A stretch of DNA of 38,103 bases from Singulisphaera sp. GP187. Its GTDB lineage: Bacteria; Planctomycetota; Phycisphaerae; Phycisphaerales; SM1A02. Made by a program: the position numbers and the translations under genes. The DNA lies in contig CAMBMO010000021.1 in assembly GCA_945868805.1 (NCBI GenBank), positions 1 through 38,103 on the forward strand, given 5' to 3'. This document shows, one piece after another, positions 1 through 8,243 of the stretch (the stretch's first letter is position 1; every line of letters begins with the position of its first letter). Below the pieces are notes generated by a model. It made no database searches. It had not been told where the DNA came from and saw only the letters and a list, made by a program, of their open reading frames with translations.

Positions 1-135
1 CTCGCGACTTCGCTTAAATACAGCGGCGATCTCGACGGCGAGACGTTGATCTCGCGCTTTTCGTGCGCATGGCACACGGCAGAGCGCCGTGATTGGAAAG
101 CAGTCGCGTTCACGATGGATGAACACGAACCTCAC
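1..135 (-). pseudogene. IS3-type transposase orfB fragment, cut by window edge
   Basis: OrfB carries the DDE integrase-like catalytic domain. A GTG at 135 overlaps the orfA stop and opens a frame beginning VRFVFIHRERDCFPITALCR, the usual orfB start. It then jumps to ARKARDQRLAVEIAAVFKRS, so the stretch of roughly 15 residues that normally contains the GFYAW-like motif is missing. The frame is open at the left edge. Only the N-terminal helper region is visible; no catalytic residue can be checked. Confidence 0.65.
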
Positions 136-447
136 AGGTTTCTTCTCGCAAAGAATTCCGTCGCTTTTTTTAGGATTTCTAAATCCATGAGCACGCGCTT
201 GTGCTCACGCCGCAAGCGTGTGAGTTCCTCGCGCTCCTCTGTTGTCAGTGCGCCGGCGGGTCCATCGCCGGCGTCGATCTTGGCAAGGCGCACCCATTCG
301 CGCAGTGCGTTCTCGCCGATGTTGAGATCAGACGCGATGCGAAGGGATCGTGCGATTCCCGATCTGGCAGAGCCGAACAGCCTCTGCTTTGAACTCGGGC
401 GTGAAGGAACGACAAGGGCGCTTAGCCCAATTCGATGCTTTGTCCAT
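132..447 (-). pseudogene. IS3-type transposase orfA (HTH subunit), frameshifted
   Basis: OrfA normally supplies the DNA-binding helix-turn-helix and leucine zipper of the IS3 transposase. An ATG at 447 opens a typical N-terminus containing FTPEFKAEAVRL, but this frame stops soon after. The expected continuation (SDLNIGENALREWV, then LTTEEREELTRLRRE and DLEILKKATEFFARRN) lies in another frame, ending at 132. A one-base shift near 340-360 separates the two halves. The normal programmed frameshift of IS3 elements falls at the orfA/orfB junction, not here, so this looks like decay. It could also be a sequencing error. Confidence 0.75.
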
Positions 448-585
448 GAAACACTCTCCTTGCGAGCATTCTCGCTAATTTGGGTGTCCACGAAATCGGG
501 GGAGGTCCATCCCGCGCAGTGCGTAGAGTAAGCAATGCGTCAAGAGCAATTTGTCCCCCATGTGCCAGATTCGAAGTGTTACCCA

Positions 586-606
586 GGTTTGTCGGATGTA
601 CAAACC
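586..606. promoter_or_regulatory. Perfect 7-bp dyad, candidate operator
   Basis: GGTTTGT (586-592) and ACAAACC (600-606) form a perfect inverted repeat around the 7-nt spacer CGGATGT, about 70 nt upstream of the gene at 679. The size and symmetry suit a dimeric repressor. It lacks the T-run of a terminator. No second copy was noticed upstream of folE or the DCC gene, so the regulator is unknown. Confidence 0.35.
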
Positions 607-678
607 AAGCATCGACGATTGCTTGAGAAACATAACAGACGCCACCCTGGCAGTGGATGAATCAGAGTCAACACACCT

Positions 679-1617
679 ATGAACACCAGCTCTTCATCGC
701 CGCGCTGGATGCGCAATGTCTTGCTCGCCGCCGGACTCTACAACGTGCTCTGGGGCGGCTTCGCAGTGCTTTTCCCCGGGGCAATTTTTGATTGGTTGCA
801 CATGCCGCAACCCAATTACCCGCAGTTCTGGCAATGCATCGGGATGATCGTGGGCGTTTACGGCATCGGCTATGCCATCGCCGCCTTTGATCCGGTGCGC
901 CATTGGCCGATCGTGCTGGTGGGTTTTCTCGGAAAGGTCTTTGGTCCACTCGGCATGATCCAAGCGCTGTGGACCGAGCAGCTGCCATGGGCCTTTGCGC
1001 TGAACTGCATTACCAATGATCTCATTTGGTGGGTGCCCTTTGCGCTCATCCTTAAACACGCGTGGACGGAGTATCTGCGCGATGCTGGCCCCGACACGTT
1101 GCCCGATGAATCCACGCTGCTGAAGGGCACGCTCACTACCCACGGCAGCAGCCTCGCGGCTCTCTCCAACGAACATCCGGTGCTGTTGGTTTTCCTGCGC
1201 CATTCAGGCTGTAGTTTTTGCCGCGAAGCGCTCGCAGATCTCGCGGCGAGTCGCCAAAGTATTGAGAAGAACGGCACCCGTCTTGCCCTCATCCATATGG
1301 GCAGTGCGGAGTCGTTTGCAGCCATTACTGCTCACTATGGACTCGGCGACGTCCCTGCCATCGCTGACCCGGAGCGACGACTTTATCGTGTGCTCGGACT
1401 GCGCCGTGGACGGTTCGCACAGTTGCTCGGATTTAGCGTGTGGTGGCGTGGGTTCAAGTCGCTGCTCGCTGGTCATCACCCCGGTGCACTCGATGGTGAT
1501 GGCACACAGATGCCAGGCGTCTTTCTCCTTCATCGCGCTCGGGTCGTGCGTATCTTCATCCATGCCGATGTGGCGGATCGCCCTGACTACGTAACCCTCA
1601 GTCGCTTGCCCGCATAA
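679..1617 (+). CDS. Membrane protein fused to a peroxiredoxin/SelL-like thioredoxin-fold domain
   Basis: The protein has 312 residues. The first 130 or so contain about four hydrophobic segments (near residues 12-33, 50-70, 76-97 and 107-127), like small DoxX-type membrane domains. From about 150 onward there is a soluble redoxin domain: a beta-strand VLLVFLRH followed by a Cys-Ser-Phe-Cys pair (Cys178, Cys181), then a long AhpC/TSA-like stretch with GVFLL near the end. The pair suggests thiol-disulfide or peroxide chemistry at the membrane; the substrate is unknown. The next gene starts 2 nt after the stop, so the two are probably cotranslated. No strong ribosome-binding site precedes the chosen ATG. 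Confidence 0.8.
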   Translation: MNTSSSSPRWMRNVLLAAGLYNVLWGGFAVLFPGAIFDWLHMPQPNYPQFWQCIGMIVGVYGIGYAIAAFDPVRHWPIVLVGFLGKVFGPLGMIQALWTEQLPWAFALNCITNDLIWWVPFALILKHAWTEYLRDAGPDTLPDESTLLKGTLTTHGSSLAALSNEHPVLLVFLRHSGCSFCREALADLAASRQSIEKNGTRLALIHMGSAESFAAITAHYGLGDVPAIADPERRLYRVLGLRRGRFAQLLGFSVWWRGFKSLLAGHHPGALDGDGTQMPGVFLLHRARVVRIFIHADVADRPDYVTLSRLPA

Positions 1618-1619
1618 TC

Positions 1620-2030
1620 ATGGAATGGCTCCTCTCCGTTCATCACGCAGCCACTTGGGCCCTTGTGGGTTTGATCTGGACAATCCAGATCGTTCACTAT
1701 CCGCTATTGGCTCAGGTTGGGCGTGAACATTTCGTCGATTACCATCGGCGGCACACTCGCCAAATTACATTGGTCGTTGGGCCGCTGATGCTCGCTGAGT
1801 TAGCAACCGCGGTCTTGCTGGTACTCGCAGGTACTCGCGATCCGTGGCTACTGGCCAGCCTGCCGCTCTTAGCTTTGAATTGGATATCCACATGGTTCGT
1901 GCAGATTCCATTGCATAACACCCTGGCCACCGGTTTCAACGCGCACGCACATCGCCGCCTCGTCACCACCAACTGGTGGCGTACCGCAGCTTGGAGTGCG
2001 CGAGGGATTTGCATCATGATGATGGGTTGA
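1620..2030 (+). CDS. Small four-helix membrane protein, unknown function
   Basis: This 136-residue protein has about four hydrophobic segments (near 8-27, 50-68, 73-93 and a weaker one at 115-135). Polar loops are rich in His and Arg, for example HRRHTRQ and NAHAHRR. The start lies 2 nt after the stop of the membrane-redoxin gene, so it is probably in the same transcript and may serve the same redox function. I do not recognise a named family; it resembles small DUF-type integral membrane proteins. The His-rich segments could bind metal or haem, but that is only a guess. Confidence 0.7.
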   Translation: MEWLLSVHHAATWALVGLIWTIQIVHYPLLAQVGREHFVDYHRRHTRQITLVVGPLMLAELATAVLLVLAGTRDPWLLASLPLLALNWISTWFVQIPLHNTLATGFNAHAHRRLVTTNWWRTAAWSARGICIMMMG

Positions 2031-2579
2031 CCATGAACGTAAAGGAGACCCATTTTCGACACAAGTTTGTGGGTAAATCACGCGACCTCCACGAGGAAAC
2101 TGCGTCGGTGTTGTGCGGGCGTTTTGCATCTAAGACGCCCGAGGATCCAAATGCATGTCTTAGGGCCGCCCTTCTTCTTCGGCGTGGCACCGTGCAACGC
2201 GAGCGTCTTCTGTCGCGGCATCGTTGCGGACTGACCTCATCAACGCGCACTTGGATTCCACACTGTCCGCCAGCAAGAAAATCGTCTCGCGACTTGATTT
2301 TCAAATTGCGCGAGCTTCGCTGGCGAGACGGACAGCCCTCGACCGTAGCGACGGGTGCGTTTGTTCACGAAAACTGAGGATTCTTCATGTTGGACATTGT
2401 CTTCAAATCTCCCAAATCGGTGTGTCAACAAATCGTGCACCAGACCAAGAGACACTTCGACGCAGCCATCAACGCGATCATGTTCCACCTGGGCGGACTT
2501 GATTCGCACCCTCAAACCGCATCAACCCACACAGATTCCTGTAGCCCCGAAAAGCGAAGTCCTATCAATATCAATATGA
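2031..2579. other. Gene-poor stretch, no supported gene
   Basis: About 550 nt between the small membrane protein and the terminator of the fasciclin gene. Short open frames exist on both strands but none shows a recognisable domain, a convincing ribosome-binding site, or continuity with its neighbours. It may be decayed sequence, like other parts of the first 7 kb. Confidence 0.5.
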
Positions 2580-2609
2580 CCGCGGCGAGCACTGTCGTGC
2601 TCGCCGCGG
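2580..2609 (-). terminator. Strong hairpin terminator after the fasciclin gene
   Basis: A perfect 13-bp stem (CCGCGGCGAGCAC at 2580-2592 with its complement at 2597-2609) and a 4-nt loop, 18 nt past the fasciclin stop codon. The sequence after it on the minus strand is only moderately T-rich (TCATATTGATATTG), so it may be an imperfect intrinsic terminator or an RNA-stabilising end. Confidence 0.7.
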
Positions 2610-2627
2610 ATCATGAACACAACGAGA

Positions 2628-3608
2628 TCACTTGGCTGGTGGCAGGAGCACCGTATCAACGATGTGGATCACACCGTTGGCAGTGTCAATGTCAGCGCCG
2701 ATCACCTTTGCGTTGTTGGCATATACCGCGCCGTCGCGCATTGCGAACTCAACGGTGCCACCTTGAAGCGTCTTGCCCTGCTTGGCTTGAAGCGCTTGGT
2801 TGGAATACACCCGACCAGAGATGATGTGGTAGGTCAAGATCGCCTTGAGCTTGTCCTTGTTCTCTGGCATGAGCAGCATCTCGACAGTGCCGGCGGGAAG
2901 CTTTGCAAACGCCTCGTCGGTCGGTGCGAGCACGGTCAGCGGCTTGTTGCCCTTGAGCGCATCAACCAGGCCCGCAGCCTTCGCGGCGGCCAGAAGCGTG
3001 TTGAACTTGCCCGCGCTGGTGGCGACATCGGCGATGGTGTCGGTCGAAGGCATGATGACCGCGTCAATCACATGAATCACGCCGTTGCTGCAGGCAATGT
3101 CGGTCTTCACGATCATCGCGTTCTCCGCGAACCACTTGCCGTCCGTGGACTTGAAGTCAATCCGCTGCCCATTGAGCGTTTCGGCAGCGGGAGTGGTGGA
3201 CAAAGCTGAGGATGGCACCTTGCCACTGATGACGTGGTAAGTCAGGATTGCGCTGAGCTTTCCCTTGTTCTCAGGCTTCAGGAGTGAATCAACGGTGCCA
3301 GCTGGAAGCTTGGCAAACGCTGCGTCGGTGGGCGCGAACACTGTGAACGGGCCCGGACCCTCCAATGCTGTCGTAAGTTCTGCCGCTTCGAGTGCAGCCA
3401 GAAGGGTGTTGAACCCTCCGGCCTTCGTCGCGGTGGCAATGACATCATTTGTCGAAGCCGCCGACTGGGCCTGAGCACCCGCCGAGCAAGAGGTTTCGAG
3501 GCGCTCGGCCGAATTGGCTGCGATCAAGAGCGACCCCGAGCACACCAGCGCGACGGCGACAAGAGCTTTGGATTTGATGAGAACAGAAACGATTGAACAC
3601 GATTTCAT
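2628..3608 (-). CDS. Secreted protein with two fasciclin (FAS1) domains
   Basis: FAS1 domains are extracellular adhesion modules. The ATG at 3608 gives 326 residues and is preceded by GGAG at a good distance; it opens a signal sequence (KSKALVAVALVCSG core). Two FAS1 repeats follow, at about 55-185 and 190-322. Each has the conserved pattern: FNTLLAALEAA, a TVFAPTDAAFAKLPAGTV-type box (TVLAPTDEAFAKLPAGTV in the second), an ILTYHVISG-type strand and a terminal NGVIHVIDAVIMP-type strand. The gene begins 61 nt after folE on the same strand, so they may share a transcript, and it ends at a strong hairpin. Longer in-frame starts exist upstream but would spoil the signal peptide. Confidence 0.93.
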   Translation of the reverse strand: MKSCSIVSVLIKSKALVAVALVCSGSLLIAANSAERLETSCSAGAQAQSAASTNDVIATATKAGGFNTLLAALEAAELTTALEGPGPFTVFAPTDAAFAKLPAGTVDSLLKPENKGKLSAILTYHVISGKVPSSALSTTPAAETLNGQRIDFKSTDGKWFAENAMIVKTDIACSNGVIHVIDAVIMPSTDTIADVATSAGKFNTLLAAAKAAGLVDALKGNKPLTVLAPTDEAFAKLPAGTVEMLLMPENKDKLKAILTYHIISGRVYSNQALQAKQGKTLQGGTVEFAMRDGAVYANNAKVIGADIDTANGVIHIVDTVLLPPAK

Positions 3609-3669
3609 GAGTAGAGGCTCCATAGAGGTTAAAAAAAGAAAATTGAAACTGACGAACGAAAAAGAACGA

Positions 3670-4395
3670 TCAATTCGCGCCGCCGTCATCACGACGGCGA
3701 GACATGGTGTTGATGAGTGACATCACCTCGGAAGAGCGGGCCGCATCGCTTTTGAAGACACCGCGGCGGGCAATCGTGGTCATTGCCGCATCGACCGATC
3801 GCACGCCGCGCATCCGCATGCACATGTGCTCAGCCTCCACGACAACAATCACCCCGTGCGCTTGCAAATGCGTCGTGAGCGCCTCTGCAATCTGGTCGGT
3901 CAATCGCTCTTGGATCTGAGGCCGACGCGCGAACACTTCTACGGTTCGCGCCAGTTTCGACAGACCGACGACGCGCCCGTTGGCGGGCAGGTAGGCGATG
4001 TGCACCTTGCCGGTGAAGGGAAGCAAATGATGTTCACAAACGCTGTAGAACTTAATGCCACAAACGGTGATGACCTCATCGCAGGTCTGGGCGAAGGTGC
4101 ACTGAAGATGCGCCGACGGATCCTGGCGCAGGCCAGCGAAGATCTCCCCGTAGGCCCGTGCCACCCGCGTCGGAGTTTCGCGCAGGCCTTCACGATCGGG
4201 GTCTTCGCCGATGGCGAGCAGGATCTCGCGAACGGCTCGTTCGATCCGCGTCCGATCTATATTGGCAGGTTTGGGCTCAACCGCTCGATCTGACAGACCA
4301 TGCAGACCATTGAGCAATCCGTTTCGCTCCAGTCGGGGGGCCAGCTCTGCGCCAACAACCTGCGCAAGCCCATTCGGTAGATCGTTTAGACACAT
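3670..4395 (-). CDS. folE: GTP cyclohydrolase I
   Basis: FolE converts GTP to 7,8-dihydroneopterin triphosphate, the first step to tetrahydrofolate and other pterins. The 241-residue protein shows the signature from about residue 50: [15 protein letters not shown], then [21 protein letters not shown] and [23 protein letters not shown]. The zinc ligands are Cys120, His123 and Cys192 (in EHMCM), all present. The C-terminal [17 protein letters not shown] matches the GTP-binding region. The ATG at 4395 is preceded by AAGGAG, fixing the start; the first 45 residues are a less conserved extension. Here folE sits beside a fasciclin gene and decayed regulator and flavoprotein genes, not other folate genes. 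That suggests an accessory copy, perhaps under light or B12 control as in LitR/CarH clusters. Confidence 0.96.
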   Translation of the reverse strand: MCLNDLPNGLAQVVGAELAPRLERNGLLNGLHGLSDRAVEPKPANIDRTRIERAVREILLAIGEDPDREGLRETPTRVARAYGEIFAGLRQDPSAHLQCTFAQTCDEVITVCGIKFYSVCEHHLLPFTGKVHIAYLPANGRVVGLSKLARTVEVFARRPQIQERLTDQIAEALTTHLQAHGVIVVVEAEHMCMRMRGVRSVDAAMTTIARRGVFKSDAARSSEVMSLINTMSRRRDDGGAN

Positions 4396-4629
4396 GGTAG
4401 TTTCTCCTTAACGTGAACGCTTCTTAGATGAAAACCGTTCAAGGACCCAAGTATAGCCAAGAGTCAGCCATGGCAAGTGATCATGATGGACGATTTGGAC
4501 GATTTCTTGCTACGACCGTCCGTTCATTCGAGGTGTCGCTGATGAGTCCGCCAGCCAACGTGCACGATCCGAGAGCAAAAACAGGCGATCAACCATCGAT
4601 TATGGTTGAAAACGACGCCATCGTGTTCG

Positions 4630-4830
4630 ATGATCAGCCCGACGGCACTCCATAAAGAAAAACCATCTCACCAGGCGACTTGGCCCAAAGCAATCGGGGT
4701 AAGCGAGTCGTCACTTAAGCGGTGGGTCGATGCACGCACCCGCATGCGCCCACTCGCCGAGTAGCGGTCAAGCGATCCGCGAAAAGCCGCTCGTGCATCG
4801 GCGCGCTGCGGCACGCGCACGTGCAACTTC
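4630..4830 (+). pseudogene. Remnant of a MerR-type (CarH/LitR-like) DNA-binding regulator
   Basis: An ATG at 4630 opens a 44-codon frame containing ATWPKAIGVSESSLKRWVDA, which closely resembles the N-terminal helix-turn-helix of MerR-superfamily regulators such as B12-binding CarH/LitR. It stops at 4762-4764, where the wing (usually TAGGHRRI) should begin. In another frame just downstream, QAIREKPLVHR looks like a damaged version of the following helix (AVRFIRE type). No B12-binding domain was found. This is either a broken regulator or a tiny HTH protein; I favour a remnant. CarH/LitR proteins commonly lie beside folE, SDR and flavoprotein genes, which fits this position. Confidence 0.4.
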
Positions 4831-5097
4831 GAAGCCTTGAACTCTCCGCGCTGCCGCGAGATGCGATCGGACTTTATGCGCGCATGTTCCCTGAACGAGT
4901 TTTTCGCGCGAGCGCATAAGGGGAAACCACCGAGTGGCGGCTTCAAGGTTCAAGGAAGGATCTTCTTGGCAGTCAAAATAGGGGTCGACGCTTAGTGCGG
5001 CTGGGGATTTCGTCTGCGTTGCCCACCGGGACTGAGCGGCTCGTGAACCGAGCTTGACGCAGATCGGCGCGGAAGTCTTGCGGTCGCCTTGCATCAC

Positions 5098-5254
5098 CAT
5101 GACGTTGCTGCCTCGAGGCGAAAACATGCTCGAGACCGCCACCGGCCCCTCGACGCCGTCGAGGTACGCGAGAAAGTGGCTGCCGCAGTCGACGAGCGGC
5201 AGTAAGTCCGCAGGCGCCGGCGCCAATGACGGCGGCTCGAGGTTGTTTTTTAAG
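5098..5254 (-). pseudogene. Remnant of a flavin-dependent monooxygenase N-terminus
   Basis: Reading leftward, RAAVIGAGACGLTAARRL (about 5186-5239) is a textbook FAD-binding GxGxxG beta-alpha-beta start. The expected continuation of the Rossmann fold, LVDCGSHFLAYLDGVEG (about 5146-5196), is in a different frame, so there is a frameshift near 5190. Beyond about 5098 no convincing homology remains. It begins about 20 nt after the SDR stop codon, suggesting that a monooxygenase gene was once the next member of that operon. A pyridine-nucleotide flavoprotein of another kind is possible. Confidence 0.45.
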
Positions 5255-5274
5255 GCATTTTGTCTGTCCACGCA

Positions 5275-6027
5275 TCAGCCTGCAGGTCTGGCTTTGAGTG
5301 TGGCGAGACCGCCGTCGACACCGATAACTTGTCCTGTAACCCAAGTTGTTTCAGCTGATAACAGCCAGGCGATGGCGGCCGCGACATCGGCGGCTTCGCC
5401 AACACGACCAAGTGGATGCATTGCGATTGAGCCTTTGAGCTGGGCTTCGTTGCGCGTTAGGCTTGCCGTCAGTGGCGTTCGGGTGAGGCCCGGCGCAACG
5501 CAGTTGACGCGGATGCCATCCTTGGCATAGGTCGCTGCAGCCGATAGCGCCATGCCTTCAACTGCAGCCTTCGCGGCAGCAATGGCTTCGTGATTCGGTA
5601 GCCCAATCCGCGCTGCTGCCGAACTCACCAAGACCAGACTGCCGCCGGTGGACTTCATAGCGCGCGTGGTAGCCCGGAGAAAGCCAAAGGCGGCCGTTGC
5701 ATTGGCGCCGATAGTCGTGGCCCACTCGGCCTCACCCGTCATATGGGCTGGCTTCAGCAGGAGCGACCCCGATAGACAAGCCGCGCCATCGAGATGGCCG
5801 AAGCTTTCTAAAGCACCGTTGACGGCTGCCTCCACGGAGCTAAAGCTAAGGGCGTCGTAGCTAAAGGTTGGTGCTCCAAGTTGCTCACCAAGCACATCAA
5901 GTGATGCCGTGTTTCTGGCTGCGAGTGCGACCCTGGCGCCACTGGCAACGAGGCTGTGGGCTAAGGCAGAGCCAATGCCACTTGTGGCCGCAACGATGAG
6001 ATAAGTTCTACCGGTATGTCCACTCAT
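5275..6027 (-). CDS. Short-chain dehydrogenase/reductase lacking the catalytic Tyr
   Basis: SDRs are NAD(P)-dependent oxidoreductases with a Rossmann fold. From the ATG at 6027 the protein has 250 residues, normal for the family. The cofactor motif is AATSGIG (14-19), the strand-4 region ends LSG, the catalytic-Ser strand is LVLVSSAA (Ser136), and VNCVAPGLTRTPL and VTGQVIGVDGG are typical of the C-terminal half. The usual YxxxK is replaced by Ile-Ala-Ala-Ala-Lys (Ile149, Lys153), so the proton-donating Tyr is absent. The start is chosen because the previous gene stops one base upstream (TAAAATG), which implies coupled translation; a longer in-frame start would overlap that gene. Substrate unknown. 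Confidence 0.9.
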   Translation of the reverse strand: MSGHTGRTYLIVAATSGIGSALAHSLVASGARVALAARNTASLDVLGEQLGAPTFSYDALSFSSVEAAVNGALESFGHLDGAACLSGSLLLKPAHMTGEAEWATTIGANATAAFGFLRATTRAMKSTGGSLVLVSSAAARIGLPNHEAIAAAKAAVEGMALSAAATYAKDGIRVNCVAPGLTRTPLTASLTRNEAQLKGSIAMHPLGRVGEAADVAAAIAWLLSAETTWVTGQVIGVDGGLATLKARPAG

Positions 6028-6028
6028 T

Positions 6029-6427
6029 TTAAAGTGCTTTCGGGCGACAGCGGTCGGTGTCGCATTGGCTTGGGTCGAATCTAGAAAATCTTGGACGGAT
6101 CTTTGCAAAACAGCGATAGCCCCAGTCGCAAACCTGACAGATTACTGGCATTCGCGTCCACGTCATCAGCCAGCCTAGGCCAACAGCGGAGTACATCGCG
6201 CGAATTGTGTCCATGCCATCAAGCGCTCTACCGCTGGCATCAATTCCGCGCATTGAGCCGACGCATTCTTCAACGCTTAGACCATAGCGACTGGGGTCAA
6301 AATCCTTTGCAGCGATGTCGACCATCTTGAGATTGTCGTTGCCGTCAAAGCGTTTGAGGAGGCGTACCTCACTAGAACAAACTGGGCAGAGAGAGTCGAA
6401 GAGAACGGTCACGGTCGATTGCTTCAT
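6029..6427 (-). CDS. DCC-family thiol-disulfide oxidoreductase-like protein (DUF393)
   Basis: A 132-residue protein beginning TVLFDSLCPVCSSEVRLLKR, which matches the DxxCPxC signature of the DCC family (Cys14 and Cys17 form the CxxC). The mid-region GRALDGMDTIRAMYSAVGLGWL is also typical. Function in the family is poorly known; a redox role is inferred from the thioredoxin-like motif. AGAGGA lies about 6 nt before the ATG. The SDR gene starts one base after its stop, so the two are very probably made together. DCC genes are often found with SDR, flavoprotein and folE genes in LitR/CarH-type clusters. Confidence 0.88.
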   Translation of the reverse strand: MKQSTVTVLFDSLCPVCSSEVRLLKRFDGNDNLKMVDIAAKDFDPSRYGLSVEECVGSMRGIDASGRALDGMDTIRAMYSAVGLGWLMTWTRMPVICQVCDWGYRCFAKIRPRFSRFDPSQCDTDRCRPKAL

Positions 6428-7235
6428 GGTGTTTCCTCTTATGTATAGGCTCTCGCCAGGCTTGGGGGAGCAACTTCTTAAGTGATCAAGAGAATTCTCA
6501 TTGCCGCCTCATCGTTGAGTCGGCAGTCGAAGGCAATCGAATACGGCTCAGCCCTGCTGACTCGGCAACTTGAGTCGTTTGGTTGTGCGGATTCGTGGGA
6601 TGAGAAGGCTGAGCGTTACCGAGGTCTTCGCTGCGGCGATGGTGTTTCGTTGAGTGCGGAGAGTGCGACACTGCTCGTGAAGCCCGATATTGCCGCGAAG
6701 CAACGCGACGCGAATCGTGCGTCTGCAGCAGATTCTGGGGCGTCGAGCACGTCCGGTGACGAAGGTGGGTCAACAGCGGGGGTGGTGGAAGTTGTCCATC
6801 CGCCCACATGGGTGACACTTCTGCCCGTGACGAAGTTCGAAGCCTACGCCCTGCGAGGGCGCGGTGGATCAGCCATCGCAGTCCGACTTCTGCGCATCTT
6901 CCTCGTCAAGGGATTCAGTAGTGATTATCGGCGTTTCGATGCGGGTGTTCACGAAGCAGAGCTCACTGTTTCGCAAGCAGACTCTCCAAATCCCTTCGTC
7001 GATCTCGACAAGCGCGACTGCCTCACCAGCGAGTGCCGCACAACGAGCGATTACCAAGGAAGTCGCAGTAATCACGGCCGAGGTCGTCGAGAAGTGGACC
7101 AAGTCTCGAAACACGGGTGCGAAGCCACCGGTCACGGCAGAGCCTTGACGACGAAAGATATGCGCGGCGGGTATTGGCGGTGGCTCGTCGGCAACCAGGA
7201 TTCCCTCAACTCGCGCTCTCCTCTACCTTCCCCAC
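6428..7235. other. Gene-poor interval with apparent decay
   Basis: About 800 nt between the DCC gene and the nitrilase. A long rightward open frame (6482-7273) overlaps the nitrilase start in another frame and shows no domain; it looks incidental. The only recognisable piece is a possible transposase tail on the minus strand (see 6938-7036). The promoters of the two divergent flanking genes must lie here, but I see no clear consensus. Confidence 0.5.
6938..7036 (-). pseudogene. Possible C-terminal remnant of an integrase-core transposase
   Basis: Within a leftward frame, the stretch LAGEAVALVEIDEGIWRVCL followed by a few more residues resembles the C-terminal beta-barrel of IS481-like transposases, where a pattern like LAGExVxLxEIDDGxWxVyF is common. 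Nothing resembling the DDE catalytic core was found upstream of it on that strand. The match is short and made by eye, so confidence is low. Confidence 0.3.
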
Positions 7236-8243
7236 ATGCGATACCACGCCGCTGCGATTCAAACTGCCTTTGACTGTCCGCGCGACCGGAGCGAAATCGC
7301 GGCTCGGGTCGACCGGATGTGCGCGATGGTCGAGCAGACCTACGCTGGATACGAGCCGTTCTTCGACGTACGCCTTTTCGCGTTTCCTGAGTTCGCCCAT
7401 GCAGCACCTGTCTATCTGACGGTCGCGGAACTTCGCAAGCACCTTGCGGTTCCCGTACCAAACGAACATATCGACAAGTATCTGAAACTGTGTCAGAAGT
7501 TGGGAATCTTCATCCAGACTGGAACATTCATCGAAGCACCCGCCGACCGCGATGATGTTGTCTACAACACGACCGTGCTCTGCGGACCCGGCGGGATTCG
7601 TTCGATCTACCGCAAGGTGAATCCGTGGATTCCATGGGAAGTCCACGCGTCGCCACATGATGTCGGCGCGGATCCCGCGTCGATGTTTCCCGTCGCGCAA
7701 ACCGAAATCGGCAATATCGGTTGTGCGATCTGCTACGACTGGCTCTTTCCCGAATCGATCCGCCAACTCGCCTTCAACGGCGCCGAAGTCGCGGTGCGCG
7801 TGAGTGCGTACATGGACCCGTGGGGGGCGACTCCGCCGATGGATTGGTGGACGCTCTTCAATCGTGCGCGTGCTGCGGAGAACACCATGTTCGTCGTCGC
7901 GGCGAATCAGGGCGCGCAGATGACTGGCTATCCGCCGTTCTCTTGGCCGGGTGGATCGATGATCGTCGATTTCGACGGTCGCATCTTGGCGCAGGCGGAC
8001 CCGGGACCTGGCGAAAAAGTTGTCGTCGCGCCGATCGATCTCGGTGCACTTCGTGCTGAACGCGAGCGTCGTCGCGGTCACGACATGCGCGCACACCTGC
8101 GCACCGAGGCGCACACATATATGAAGTCGCCGATTTTTCCAGCGGCTGGCAGCACCGTCATCGACATCGAAGGCAACAACAGACGAATTCTCGCTGGCCG
8201 TGTTGCTGCAGCGAAAGTCGCACGCGGTGGAAAGACTGCGTGA
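7236..8243 (+). CDS. Nitrilase-superfamily carbon-nitrogen hydrolase
   Basis: The family hydrolyses nitriles, amides or carbamoyl groups through a Glu-Lys-Cys triad. All three are visible in the 335-residue protein: Glu52 in FAFPEF, Lys127 in IYRKVNPW and Cys166 in GCAICYDWLFPES. The following AFNGAEVAVRVSAYMDPWG and RARAAENTMFVVAANQG are typical of the fold. The length suits an aliphatic amidase or nitrilase-like enzyme; the exact substrate cannot be told. Its stop overlaps the start of the large lipoprotein gene (GTGA), so the two are translationally coupled. That link between a cytoplasmic amidohydrolase and a surface FG-GAP protein is unusual. Confidence 0.93.
   Translation: MRYHAAAIQTAFDCPRDRSEIAARVDRMCAMVEQTYAGYEPFFDVRLFAFPEFAHAAPVYLTVAELRKHLAVPVPNEHIDKYLKLCQKLGIFIQTGTFIEAPADRDDVVYNTTVLCGPGGIRSIYRKVNPWIPWEVHASPHDVGADPASMFPVAQTEIGNIGCAICYDWLFPESIRQLAFNGAEVAVRVSAYMDPWGATPPMDWWTLFNRARAAENTMFVVAANQGAQMTGYPPFSWPGGSMIVDFDGRILAQADPGPGEKVVVAPIDLGALRAERERRRGHDMRAHLRTEAHTYMKSPIFPAAGSTVIDIEGNNRRILAGRVAAAKVARGGKTA

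Larger units (their letters stand above)
1..509 (-). mobile_element. Decayed IS3-family insertion sequence, partial
   Basis: Remnants of two overlapping transposase frames read leftward, with an end-like sequence at about 481-509 whose leftward reading starts TGGACCTCCCCCGATTTCG, as is usual for IS3-type terminal repeats. The element runs off the left edge, so the other end cannot be seen. Both frames carry lesions (a frameshift in orfA and an apparent internal deletion in orfB), so it is very unlikely to move by itself. The IS3 family assignment rests on the orfA/orfB pattern; the subgroup was not determined. Confidence 0.75.

Noticed and set aside
4428-4655. Rightward 75-residue open frame after folE
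   Set aside because: No domain, no clear ribosome-binding site, and it overlaps the possible HTH start in another frame.
6482-7273. Rightward 263-residue open frame before the nitrilase
   Set aside because: It overlaps the nitrilase start in another frame, has no recognisable domain, and part of it lies opposite a possible transposase remnant.
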